Assembly: GCA_007922305.1 (NCBI GenBank)
Contig: ML677335.1
Location: forward strand, 39,725,887-39,789,886
Reading direction: 5' to 3'
DNA: 64,000 bases
Origin: Dermatemys mawii
Lineage: Eukaryota > Chordata > Testudines > Dermatemydidae
In this document: piece by piece, positions 37,510-48,118 of the stretch
How positions within the stretch are numbered: the first letter of the stretch is position 1
Layout of the letters: the number at the start of each line of letters is the position of its first letter
Position numbers and translations under genes: made by a program
Notes under the pieces: model-generated
Database searches by the model: none
Told to the model about the DNA's origin: nothing
The model's input: only the letters and a program-made list of their open reading frames with translations

Positions 37510-37744
37510 CAGTGGTTCTCAAACTTCTTTACTGGTGATCCTTTTCACATAGCAAGCCTCTGAGTGCAACTCTCCCCCTCCCCCCGCCCCCCACTTATAA
37601 ATTAAAAACACTTTTTAATATGTTTAATACCATTATAAATGCTGGAGGCAAAGTGGGGTTTGAGTGGAGGTTGACAGTTCGAGACCCCCATGTAGTAACC
37701 TCATGATGCCCTGAGGGGTCCCAACCTCCAGTCTGAGAATCCCA
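37510..37744. mobile_element. 235-bp hAT MITE
   Basis: It starts CAGTGGTTCTCAAACTTC and ends with the decayed inverse (AGTCTGAGAATCCCA). Eight-bp target duplications flank it: AACTATTC (37502-37509) and AACTGTTC (37745-37752), matching at seven of eight. The interior includes ATAAATTAAAAACACTTTTT and CCCTGAGGGGTCCCAACC, typical of a widespread turtle MITE. Confidence 0.85.
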
Positions 37745-37957
37745 AACTGTTCTTACTGTGGTTGGGATGCTCCTAATTTGCATACTTTGTTCCGAAATTT
37801 ACATTCTGACAGTTAAAAACAATAAAATGCTTATGAATGTAAATGTTTGTCCTTTAGCCGTTTAATGTTTTCACAAAGAATTATGGTTTGTTTGTTCATT
37901 TAATAACACTGTGGTGTTTTACCTCTGAATATCAAGGCAAATTTACAAGCATTAATT

Positions 37958-38135
37958 AAGCCTCACAAACACCCCATTGAGTATGTAATCTCATATTCAT
38001 TTTAAAGATGGATAAACTAAGGCACAAAGAGGTTTGATGTCATGCCAAAGATCTTATAATCACTGGCATAGGTAAAAACAGAACCCAGGAGTTCTGATTT
38101 GCAATCCCACTGTAACCATTAGTCCGTAGCACCAG
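37958..38135 (-). repeat. MIR-type SINE
   Basis: The inverted MIR core is visible: TAAAGATGGATAAACTAAGG, CACAAAGAGGTTTGATGTC, then AGAACCCAGGAGTTCTGA and TAACCATTAG. These follow the order of the reverse complement of MIR. Confidence 0.7.
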
Positions 38136-38962
38136 GAACTATCAGACATTTTAGCTGCTTTCCAATGTTCAGGTCAGTCTGCTCTCAGTAAGCTATTGTA
38201 AATCAACAGTAACTCTATTGACTTCACAGTGAAGTGATTCACACTAGTGTACAACTAGCAGACAATGGCTCAGTACAACCTTTATTGGACATAAACTTGG
38301 CATGGCATGGACTGTCTTGTACCTGAAATATAAATAAACAAATGAGATGATGGGCCCTCTTGGAAGCTAAGCAACTTGCTAATTAAATTGGGATAGCTAG
38401 GTTTGTTAATTTAAGATTATAGAACTGGCGTAGTCTGGAATGTGACTTTGCCCCAAACCTGTTTAATTACCTTGGGTAACCCACTTCAACTGTCTCTGTG
38501 ACCCACCCCCTGTCTTCCCTCCCATTGTTTGTCTATCTGAGCTGTTTAGATCGACAGCTGCTTGGGGCAGAGCAGGGGATGAGGGGCTGTATTTTGCTCC
38601 CTGCTTGTACAGTGGCACAATGGGTTCCTGATGACAAGTGGGACCTTTAGATGCTGTTGTAATACAGACAATAAATAATCATAGTAATTATTCAATAAGA
38701 CTATCTCAGCCTGATCTCGGAGCAGGACAGGTCCTATTTTAGACTTATTGAAAGTGGGGTTCATGCTATTTTGACATTGTTTTTGCTCCCGTAAGTATCA
38801 GTGCTTTTTATTCTTCTTGTGTTTTCTGCTGCATCAAGTAACATTTGCAAGGTAATTAACAGCAAACCATGTGGTGTTTGTTCACAAAGGCAGTAATCTC
38901 TTCTTGATGTCAATGGGCAAATGGAAGGGTTGCCTTGTGTGTTCATGAGTGTATCACCGCAT
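38136..38962. other. Nothing recognised
   Basis: No element or exon recognised. The minus-strand frames at 38546-38946 show no motif. Confidence 0.45.
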
Positions 38963-40062
38963 GAAAGAGCAAGTTAAAGAAGTATGAGCTGGATGAATGT
39001 ACTATAAAGTGAATAGAAAGCTGGCTAGATCGTTGGGCTCAATGGGTAGTGATCAATGGCCCCATGTCTAATTGGCAGCCGGTATCAAGTGCAGTGCCCC
39101 AAGGGTCAGTTCTGGGGCTGGTTTTGTTCAATATCTTCATTAATGATCCGGAGGATAGCATGGGCTGCACCCTCGTCAAATTTGTGGATGACACTAAAAT
39201 AGGAGGAGTGGTAGATATGCTGGCAGGTAGGCATAGGATAGAGAGGGACCTAGGCAAATTAGAGGATTGGGCCAAAAAAAAAAAGAATCTAATGAGATTC
39301 AATAAGGACAAGTGCAGAGTCCTGCACTTAGGATGGAAGAATCCCATGCATTCCTACAGACTAGGGACCAAATGGCTAGGCAGCAGTTCTACAGAAAAGG
39401 ACCTAAGGGTTACAGTGGATGAGAAGCTGGATATGAGTCAACAGTGTGCCCTTGTTGCCAAGAAGGCTAATGGCATTTTGGGTAGGGGCATTCTGAGCAG
39501 ATCAAGGGATGTGATCATTCCCCTCTATTTGGCATTGGTGAGGCCTCATCTAGAGTACTGTGTCCAGTTTTGGGCCCCACGCTACAAGAAGGATATTGGA
39601 AAGAGTCCAGTGGAGGGCAACAAAAATGATTAGTGGGCTGGAACATATGACTTTTGAGGAGAGGCTGAGGGAACTGGGATTGTTTAGTCGGCAGAAGAGA
39701 AGAATGAAGGGGAAATTGATACTGCTTTCAACTACCTGATAGGGGGTTCCAAAGAGAATGGATCTAGACTATTCTCAGTGGTACCAGATTACAGAACGAG
39801 GAGTAATGGTCTCAAGTTGCAGTGGGGGAGGTTTAGGTTAGATATTAGGAAAAACTTTTTCACTAGGAGGGTGGAGAAGCACTGGAATGGGTTACCAAGG
39901 GAGGTGGTGGAATCTCCTTCCTTAGTGGTTTTTTAGGTCAGGTTCGACAAAGCCCTGGCTGGGATGACTTAGTTAGGGATGGGGACTGGTCCTGCTCTGA
40001 GTACGGGGTTGGGCCGGATGACCTCCTGAGGTCCCTTCCATCCCTGATATGATTATATGACT
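38963..40062 (+). mobile_element. CR1 LINE, 3' 1.1 kb
   Basis: This is a well-preserved 5'-truncated CR1 of the turtle type. It holds the end of ORF2 and the 3' end. The tail reads GACCTCCTGAGGTCCCTTCC then ATCCCTGATATGATTATATGA, a degenerate form of the CR1 terminal 8-mer repeat. An A11 run near 39273-39283 and several indels show it is not active. Confidence 0.9.
38985..39960 (+). pseudogene. CR1 reverse transcriptase fragment (ORF2 C-terminal part)
   Basis: The frame 39049-39633 encodes 194 residues of the reverse transcriptase. Fingers/palm motifs appear in order: VPQGSVLG...FNIFIND, then the catalytic box as KFVDDTK (the family's ADD is VDD here, with both aspartates kept). LMRFNKDKCRVLHLG, EKDLRVTVDEKLDMSQQC and [15 protein letters not shown] follow. 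After 39633 the frame shifts, and the remaining thumb and C-terminal text (DLLERVQ-like region, FTR-like region) is read in other frames. The endonuclease and most of the polymerase are missing through 5' truncation. It is a dead copy. Confidence 0.9.
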
Positions 40063-41662
40063 CGGAAAGCTAGCTCCTGGAAGTACCAAGGGAGTGTGAC
40101 ATCTTCTATACTGCTTAGGAGCCACAACTTAGCTCTGCTCATAAAGGGGCAGCAAGGGACCATGAGGTGATTAGTGCTACTTGTTGTGTTAGGCCTGGAC
40201 AGTCCATGTACTCACCTTGCTGCAAAGAATATGGTTATTCCCAACTTTTGAATAGGAGCACAAGGGGAAGGAAGGGTAAGAAATGCCTCATCATTTCTCC
40301 TTTGTATCCAGGTCTTGCACAATGTAGCCCTAGTGATGTTGCCTTGCTTTGCTGTCACTGGTGTAACTCCCTCAGATCTGATAAACAATTTAATTGTGTG
40401 TGTGTTTCCTTTTTATATCTGAGCCTGATTTCCTTTCAGTTCTATTACATTTGTGTGATAACACTCAGGGTACTAGATGTGGTTGGTTTACTTTACAAAG
40501 TGAGTGTGTTATATAAGCATATATTCTTTATATATTGTACCTAATCTAAGAAGATTATTCACACCCCTGGTAAGGTACCAGGTACAGGTGTGATTAACAA
40601 TTATAATGTCCATCACATTTGGACCAAGTCTTCTAAACAAGATTTGTTGGGTTTGTACTGGAATTTGAATGGTACCCATTGTCTGTACACAAGATTAGAA
40701 AGAATGCAGGTAAATAAGATTGGGACTAGTTTGCTTGTGAGCAGAGTTGACATGCAAAGTGTGTGAGAAAATCCATCCTGTCACTCTGTTGTTTAGCAGT
40801 TTGATTATTCAGATTCTTTACTGCAAAGAAAAAAAGTCAATGGGAAAGTTCAGGAGGTTTATAGTGTCCTTTTGAGTAAGAGAAACCTCTTGCAAGTGCA
40901 CCTGACTGACTCTGACTGTACTGGCAATATAGTGATTTACTGAGCTCCAGCTAACCAAAAGCTGCAGTCAAGGAAAGGTCAGTTATGTCCCGCAGGACTG
41001 TACTGATGAAGCTCCTACTTCTATGGAATTCCAAACACTGAAGATGAAAAGTGTCTCAGCATTGAGGAGCTAGAACTTTGAAGCTCAATATGAACACGGA
41101 TGTTGATGGAGACAGAGATGGTTTAACGAAACTTACCTGCATATCTTAATTATAACTGGTTGGGGGGGAAACGTGCAAGAAATTTGAACTTGTTTCCATT
41201 TCATAGGGTCCGTGATGGACCCATTTTTCCTATTATTAACCCCCCTCCCAAAATTGTGAATAATTTTTTAACAAAAATATATTGAGCATGTCAATACCTG
41301 TGTTAGATTTAAAGTGTAGTGGGGAGAAAAGCATAATTTTGAAAAAGTTGGTATTTTTGCATGAAATATTTTGTTTTTGGAAAAAGTCTATTTTTTTACT
41401 AAAAATGCTCATTCAAAAATGCACTGACTTGATAGCAGAAAAAATATTTTATACACAAATCATCTGAGCTGGGCAGCCTTTGGTAAGTCATGTATTTTCT
41501 ATCATAAGTGAGAAGACTTAATTTGTTTGGGTAACGTTTCATTCACTATCATTTGAGTAAAGCAGGAATTGCCCTGTATGCACTGTAAGACATTTCCATG
41601 TTAGTGTTTTAAAAAGTCTAACGTAAGAATTCATCTGTGAGAGTGACATTACTGTGGAATTA
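40063..41662. other. AT-rich sequence, nothing recognised
   Basis: No repeat or exon recognised. The frame at 40167-40544 (plus, 125 codons) has no motif and is hydrophobic at its end by composition. Confidence 0.45.
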
Positions 41663-42200
41663 GAGAGACAAGGTGGAGGAGGTAATATCTTTTGTTGGAC
41701 CAGCTTCTGCTGGTGAAAGACAAGCTTTCGAGCTTGTACAGAGCTCTTCTTCAATTCTGGAAAAGGTAACCAGAAGATCACAGCTCTACACAAGATGGAA
41801 CAGATTGTGTAGCATAAATAGTTAACACACATTTGAAGAGACCATTCCAAATAAAGTGGTGAATTGACACTTCTGTCTGCCCTCAAAGGAGCCCCCAGCC
41901 CCCAAAAAGGGGGAAGGATGTGGTTAGTAGGTTACAGATTATTGTATTAAGATATAAATCCAGTGTCTTTATTAGTCCATGATTTTTAGATTCTAGAAAA
42001 ATTATGAATTTAAGCTCTGAGGCTCATCTCTTGAAGGTGTTGTGCGGGTTTCCTTTGGGGATGAGGACTGAGAGGTCAGATATAGTGTGATCATTTTGTG
42101 AAAAGTGCTTGCCCATTAGTGGTATGGTGTTTTTATCTTCTATAATTTTTCAGTGTGAGTTCATTCAAGAGCGTAATGATTATCTCATTTCATTCACGTA

Positions 42201-42487
42201 TCCCTGGTCTATACTAGTGGGGAGGGTCGACCTAAGATACGCAACTTCAGCCATGTGAATAAGGTAGCTGAAGTCAATGCATCTTAGGTCGACTTAACTG
42301 CCGTCCTCACAGCAGCAGCGATTGGTGGCAGGCTTTCCTGTCGACTCCAGCTTGCGCCTTTTGGTGAGCTGGAGTTCCGGAGTCGACTTTGGGGACTAAT
42401 TTATTTCGTACTGACAAGACGCAATAAATTGATCCTCAATAGATCGATCTCTATCCGTCGATCCAGTCTGTAGTGTAGACGAGGCCA
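42201..42487. mobile_element. 287-bp MITE inside the Penelope element
   Basis: The ends are TCCCTGGTCTATACTAG and, inverted, TGGCCTCGTCTACACTACAG. TA flanks both sides (42199-42200 and 42488-42489), where the host element has a single TA. The interior is rich in TCGA inverted motifs, for example GGTCGACCTAAGATACGC against GCATCTTAGGTCGACTTA. The termini resemble Harbinger-type MITEs, but a 2-bp TA duplication would instead suggest mariner. Superfamily undecided. Confidence 0.7.
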
Positions 42488-43175
42488 TAGTTGTTGTCGA
42501 GGCATTTATTGAACTTGATGAGGTACACCACATGTTATGATATGCATGTGTAGAACCCATGGATCTTGAAAGGTGTGCTGTGAGGCCATTTATCATTGGA
42601 AGTATAGAGATGTACTTGCAGGTTTTGCACGTGTTATGGCGTGGCTTGGTGCAGCTTTGAGTTGGTGTGTCCTGGTCTGCTGGTAGCTTGGCTCTGACAA
42701 GGAGCTTGGTGAAATGGGGAGTTGTTGGACAGTGAAAAGCAGGGAAAGATTTATTTCAGAATGTGGTCCCCATCAAGTATTGGTTGTATTGTTTAATGAT
42801 ACCCTATATAGGTACCAGTCTGTGGTGGGAGGTGACAACTAGGGGTGTGTGGTCAGAGGATTTTTTTTTCTGTATTGCAGCATGATCTCTCTGGGTATTT
42901 GGATAGTCTGTTCCATGATGAACTCTACTTCTCTTATGGAGTGTCCATGTTTGGTAAAGGTAGTTTTAAGTGTATTAAGGTGTGTATCCCAGATTTTTCT
43001 CATCAGAGCATATTCTGTAGTGTGTCTGTTCCTGATTGTAGATAACAGATTTCTTGGTGTGTTTGGGATGGTTACTGGATCTGTGAAGAGAAATGTGGTG
43101 CCTGTATGTTTGCATTGCTGAAGTTTGATTGTGGTGCTCAGGAAGTTGATGTTGGTTTTGGGCATGTTCTAAAGA

Positions 43176-43199
43176 GAGATGGATGGATGGATGGATGGT
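43176..43199. repeat. (GGAT)n microsatellite within the Penelope relic
   Basis: Five to six GGAT units, read on the minus strand as repeated CCAT. It falls where the reverse transcriptase gene of related copies has two or three CATC units, so it appears to have expanded from coding sequence. Confidence 0.75.
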
Positions 43200-43752
43200 A
43201 GTTGAAGTTGTGGCAGAAATCTATGAGGGTGTTTAGATTGTCTGTCTGTCCAGAGGATGAAAGATTATCTTATGTCTGTTATTGGTTTCATGGTGCATTT
43301 GTCCAGAAATTCTTCCTCAAGGTTGCTCATGAAAGGGTTGGCATATTGGGGAGCCGCTATAGTATCCATGGCTGTTCCCATGGTTTGGACAAAGTGTTTG
43401 TTGTTGAATTATTATGGATTAGGATGAAATGGATGAATTTGGCAATGCATTTGTGGTGGATAATTGAGTTTGCTCCATAAAGACATTGGATTTGTGGTTT
43501 ATTTCAACAATCTGTAACCCACTAACCGCTTTTTTTTTGTTCTATGACTGCAGAGTTGTTAACTAACCAATTTATCAAAAGTGATCTCTGACAATATGTG
43601 TTATGCTAAAAAATCTGTTCCACCTTGTATTTAGCTGTGAAATGGAGTATCTTTCCTAGATCTGAAGAAGAGTTCAGTGTAAGTTTGAAATCTTGTCTCT
43701 CTCACCAATAAAAGTTGGTCCTATAAAATATATTACCACATCCATCTTGTTT

Positions 43753-46700
43753 TTCTAATATCTTGGAACCAATATGGCTGTACCACCACTGTGAGCATCG
43801 TAGAGAACCTGATTCTTGAGTGAGGCAGAGTGACTATCCATAAGGGTTATTTACAAATGTCTCCAAGATTGTTAGCACCTTGATTTTTATTTATAGCTTC
43901 ATAAAATTAAACAGAAAAGACCTACTGAATCCACCCCCATGATTATGAAAGGAAATTATCTGCACTATATGCTGTAGTGCTTTATTCAGCATAGTTAAAA
44001 ACTCCAACAAGGAAATTTCCAATATTTCCTTTCCAAGACTTCTATGGTCTATTAGAGCTCACTGGTAGGGATTCAGTCCTCATAGTTAATTGACCTTATT
44101 TTACCTTTACTCAATTTTATCCCATTATTACTCTAATTCCCTGGACTACCTACCTAAGGAATTTCTCTTGTTTCCTTATGCTTAAACCTTGTAGGCATTG
44201 AGTATCCTATCTCCCAGAGTAGACAGCAGTGAGACGTTTTAGTGTTGCACTGAGTTTGGTGGATGGCTGATAACATGACTGAATTAGTTGCCACCTTATA
44301 ATTTAAACTCTTTTCTCCCAGGGTTTTAGGACAGTGGCTTTTTAATACAAAGTAAATATGTGCTTAAAATGTTTCTGCAGAGGTCATTTTCCTTGGATTT
44401 AAATGGGAGTATTTATTGCAGAGCCAAGATATTTCTTCAGAATTCTTAAAATGTTTCCCTTTTACTCAATTGTTTAGGATAAGATCTTGGCATTTTGGAA
44501 ATAGAGATCTTTGTTACTGCTCTTTTTACCACCAGCTTGAACATTATACCTTGAAGTAGCTATTTTATTTCTTTATTTTTCCATTGCCATGTTTGGATTT
44601 GTAAAGATTCACTCCCACAAATGAGCCAGGTCCTTTCATCGCTTTTTATTTGTGTCAAAAAGAAGAGTTAATCTGCTGGGAAACAAAAGGCTGCATAAAA
44701 AGAAAACACGTTTCAACTTTCTGTTTATTGAATTTTATATGAGAAGTGCTTTAAATGTTTAATGTTTCAAATTACATTTGGTATTACCTTCCCCTTGGCT
44801 TTATGCAAATAAACTTTGCCAGTGTATTTAACTGGCTCTGTAATTAGAGCAAGGATGTCAAACTTATTTTTTTCCTCAAAGCTGAACTTTAGTTTGGGTG
44901 GGGATGATACAACAAGTGGTGGTCATCTAACTGTGCCATTAGCAGGGCATTTAGAAAGCTTAAAAAAACACTCAAGCAACATATAGTGGGCTTGTATTTT
45001 TATCTTGTTTCTTGTTCTGCTCAGAGAATGATATCACAGCATTTATAGTAGGAAGAAGGAAAGTTGTGTAGGATCTGCTAAATTATAAAGCATGTGGTTG
45101 TGGCCAGATACATTACTCTGTAAAATTGATATCTTGGGAATTCCGTATTTGGTCTACTCCCTGCTGAAGTTTTTCCTAATAGCCTGAGGTTCAATCTGTG
45201 AAGCTCACTGTCAAAATCCAAGCTGTACACCTCATCAGCAACTGTCTTCAATTCTGGAATGAGAAGTCTTCACCTAAATGACATATGAGATGAAGAGCAT
45301 TTCCACAGCTTTACCAGACTTGACTTAGGCTAGACCATCTTATTTTCTTCAGTACACTAAGCAGATCATGTGATTTTTCTAGTAAGAGAGAAGGTATGGA
45401 CATTAAGACATTATATATACATTTTTTTCAACTTTCCTAACCCTGTTTTAGTGAAAAAGCCTGTTTAGACAGCTTCATCCTACTCTTCTGTTGATTTTTA
45501 TAGTACAGTTTTGTCTGGAAATATACATTGACATAAACATATGCCAGTATGGAAGTATTGATTTATTTAAATGTGAATGTCAGGCTTAAAAGAACTATTT
45601 CTTAAAACTGAAAGAGTAACCATAATGTCCATTACAAGCTTTTATAGGTCTTCCAAATGAATACCTCCAGCTGAATTTAGCTGCAGGATGAAAATGTCTT
45701 TCTTTATTTGTCAGTTTGATTGTTGTGCACCAATTTTTCATCAAAATTCATTACTACGAATTTAATTATTTTCATCCTGATGCAACTACTGCAAAGGAAT
45801 GCAACATTATAATGGCACCTTTCCATCTACCAGGCAATTTACTATTCAGTTAGATGTCAATTGAATAGAGATGTCCCGAGCTCTTTCTGTAATGAGTAGG
45901 CAAATATTTACAAAGTATGCTGGTTAAGATTTCTGTACTATTCATGTGTGAGAGAGGGGGAGATCATTTTTATTATTGTTATTATTATATTAATATTAAT
46001 TGTGGTTATTAATAATCACAACACACCTTAGGCTTTCATCTTCTAAATTAGAACAGAGTGACTAACGAAAAATTATTCATGAATAATATACTTGAAAAAA
46101 ATCATGAATTCCAAATTATTTCAGTATCAACCAGCTATATCGAAAGTGGTTTACAAACAGTAAGTAAGCCATACAACATCTGTCTGCAATAGTTGTTCAA
46201 TCCTGTGAATTGCTGAGCACCCTTAACTCTCATTAATGGGTCATTAACTGTGCAGGATAGGGTCCTAGGCAATTAGTAATATCCCCATTTTAGAAATGAA
46301 TAAATTGTCAGAGGATAAGGCCTTAATTTTATAACATCTGCAAATGCTGGGGGCGTATGTTTTTTGGCTACCCATATTCCTAGCACCTCAAGGCCTGATT
46401 TTTAGAGGTGCCAAGTACCAAGAACTCCCAGTTAACAAGCCTAAAATTTTCTTCTGTGATAGCTAATGGAAACAGTATAAAATAGTGTCCCTCTTTGCTA
46501 GATGTTAGTGCAGAAAAGAACTGGCTTTTGCACAGCACATTTACAAACTTTTTAAGTGCAAAAATGAACTAATTAAATGTATAAACAATGACTAATCCAT
46601 CTGCTAGCTGTTTGGTTGGCTTACATTTACAGAATATGTAGCCATTTTCAATGTAATATGATAATACCTCCGGAGTTATCTAAAAATAAAAATAGACAGA

Positions 46701-46839
46701 AAATGTAAGTCTACAAATATTAGAGAAATAGCAGAGGAGATTGCCTATAAAGGAGATTGTTCTCTTCCTCCATGTGCTCCCCATCCTGAAATGCTAACTG
46801 AGGGAAAACTCTGTTCAACTGAGTTAAGTGTTATGGATC
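43753..46839. other. AT-rich sequence, mostly unrecognised
   Basis: No gene recognised. A short inverted MIR core fragment (ATCCCCATTTTAGAAATGAA near 46280-46300) is the only identifiable repeat. An ATTATT-rich stretch lies at 45965-46010. Confidence 0.45.
46270..46330 (-). repeat. Short MIR fragment
   Basis: TCCCCATTTTAGAAATGAAT followed by AAATTGTCAGAGGATAAGG matches the reverse complement of the MIR core (cccattttacagatgagg...). Confidence 0.45.
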
Positions 46840-46941
46840 AAGCCCCTAGTGAATAGACATCTCAAAGCACTCAAGAAATATTAATGAAGCCGCACAACAC
46901 CCCTTTTAATAGATAAGGAAATGGAGGCATGGAGAGACTAA

Positions 46942-47198
46942 GACCATGTCTATATGCACAGTGCTGCAGCTGTGCAGCTCTGTCGACACAGCTGTGTCAC
47001 TGCAGTGCATCTGGTGAAGGTGCTATATGCTGACAGGAGAGGGCTCTCCCATCGGCATGAAAAAAGCTCCCCAGTGACATAGCACTGTGCACACTAGCGT
47101 TTATGTCAGTGTAATTAATGCACCTAAGAGAGGTGGTATAAACTCACCCCTGAATGACATAAGTTTTGCTGACGTAGACAGTAGTGTAAATGTAGTCT
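46942..47198. mobile_element. 257-bp Harbinger-type MITE
   Basis: The left end GACCATGTCTATATGCAC pairs with the inverted right end GACTACATTTACACTACT. TAA lies to the left (46939-46941) and TTA to the right (47199-47201), a target duplication with one change. Non-coding. It is inserted in an old MIR. Confidence 0.7.
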
Positions 47199-47214
47199 TT
47201 AGTGATTTGTCTAA

Positions 47215-48049
47215 GGCCTGGTCTATACTACACGATTATTTCAGAATTAGCTGAGTTAATTCGAATTAAAACTTATTCCATCCACACGACCAATCCTGTT
47301 TTGTTGATTTAAAGGGCTCTTAAAGCTGGTTTCTGTACTCCACCTTGGCAAGTGGAGTAGCGCTAAAATCGACATCGCAGTTCTGGATTAGAGGTGTTGT
47401 GGATGCAATTCAACATTATAGGCCTCTGGGAGCTATCCCAGAATGCTCCACTGTGTCCGCTCCAGACAACACTTTCAACTCTGATGCACTAACCAGGTAG
47501 GCAGTAAAAGCCCTGGGAACTTTTGAATTTAATTTCCTGTTTGGCCAGCATGGCGAGCTCATCAGCACAGGTGACCGTGCAGAGCCCACCATGACAGGCA
47601 ACCATGCAGAGTCCACCAATGCAGGAGACCACACAGTCCTGGATTTGCAGACGATTTGCAGCTCCGTTCTTCAAATACTTCTGGATAATGCAAGAGATAT
47701 TTACAGTGGTCACAACTGGAGCTGAGTGGGCTCCGTGTTTGCCGTGATACGGCTCGAAACGATTGTCTGCCATACTTTGCAAGGAGGGAGGGGCGACCGA
47801 TGAGATGCACCCAGGAAAACCTGCGAGAATGATTTTGCCCCATCCTGCACTTGGAGCTAAACCCAGAATTCCAGTGAGTGGCAGAGACTGCGGGAACTGT
47901 GGGATAGCTACCCACATTGCACCGCTCTGTGAATGCACTCCACTGACTTAGTTCATTTAGTGGGGGACACACACAATCGAATGTATACAATCTGTTCAGA
48001 AAAATTGACTGCTATAAATTCGATATAATTTCGTACTATAGATGTACCC
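47215..48049. mobile_element. 835-bp non-autonomous Harbinger element
   Basis: The ends are GGCCTGGTCTATACTAC and, inverted, GGGTACATCTATAGTACG. TAA lies to the left (47212-47214) and TCA to the right. Subterminal AATTCGAATT-type motifs occur on both sides. The interior seems to be an internally deleted version of a larger Harbinger. Around 47560-47640 there are three degenerate repeats of the pattern CAGAGCCCACCATGACAGG. The three minus-strand open frames at 47416-47990 overlap in different phases and show no recognised domain, so I do not call a gene. Confidence 0.7.
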
Positions 48050-48118
48050 TCAGCTGAACTAGCTAGTAAGTGGAAGATTGCGGAATGGAACTAAGAATCT
48101 CTACTAACTAGACTACAT

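Larger units (their letters stand above)
42160..43480 (-). pseudogene. Penelope-type reverse transcriptase / GIY-YIG relic
   Basis: On the minus strand the frame 43165-42839 (108 residues) reads MPKTNINFLSTTIKLQ, then PRNLLSTIRNRHTTEYALMR and HGHSIREVEFIMEQTIQIPR. These correspond to the C-terminal part of a Penelope reverse transcriptase just past the palm. Downstream, about 42560-42490, one frame reads VVYLIKF-like residues. After the inserted MITE, near 42200-42165, the frame resumes with the arginine-rich segment following the YVGET-type motif. Together these match the GIY-YIG nuclease pattern (YLI...YVGET...LR.R...H). The catalytic palm upstream is degraded, partly into a (GGAT)n tract. 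Confidence 0.6.
41663..43752 (-). mobile_element. Penelope-like retroelement with inverted ends
   Basis: The ends are inverted copies of one another. The left end (ACAAGGTGGAGGAGGTAATA, then TTTTGTTGGACCAGCTTCTG, CTTTCGAGC and GAGCTCTTCTTCA) matches in reverse the right end (GATCTGAAGAAGAG, TTGTCTCTCTCACCAATAAA and GTTGGTCC). Between them, on the minus strand, lie remnants of the reverse transcriptase and the GIY-YIG endonuclease that define Penelope-like elements. A 287-bp MITE at 42201-42487 interrupts the endonuclease. Many frameshifts and stops make it inactive. Confidence 0.75.
46840..48118 (-). repeat. MIR SINE split by two MITEs
   Basis: The inverted MIR is recovered in three pieces. 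46850-46941 contains CCCCTTTTAATAGATAAGG and GAGGCATGGAGAGACTAA. 47199-47214 is GTGATTTGTCTAA. 48050-48118 contains CTAGCTAGTAAGTGGAAG and CTAACTAGACTACATTT. Read across the gaps they give the expected MIR order. The two insertions are Harbinger-type MITEs at 46942-47198 and 47215-48049, each at a TAA. Confidence 0.75.

Noticed and set aside
43176..43199. GGAT repeats as a CRISPR-like or regulatory array
   Set aside because: Simple microsatellite without spacers, within a dead retroelement.
47416..47990. Three overlapping minus-strand open frames of 72-149 codons as a gene
   Set aside because: They lie inside an 835-bp non-autonomous Harbinger element, overlap in different phases and show no known domain. 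The repeats CAGAGCCCACCATG produce the cysteine/glycine-rich patterns.
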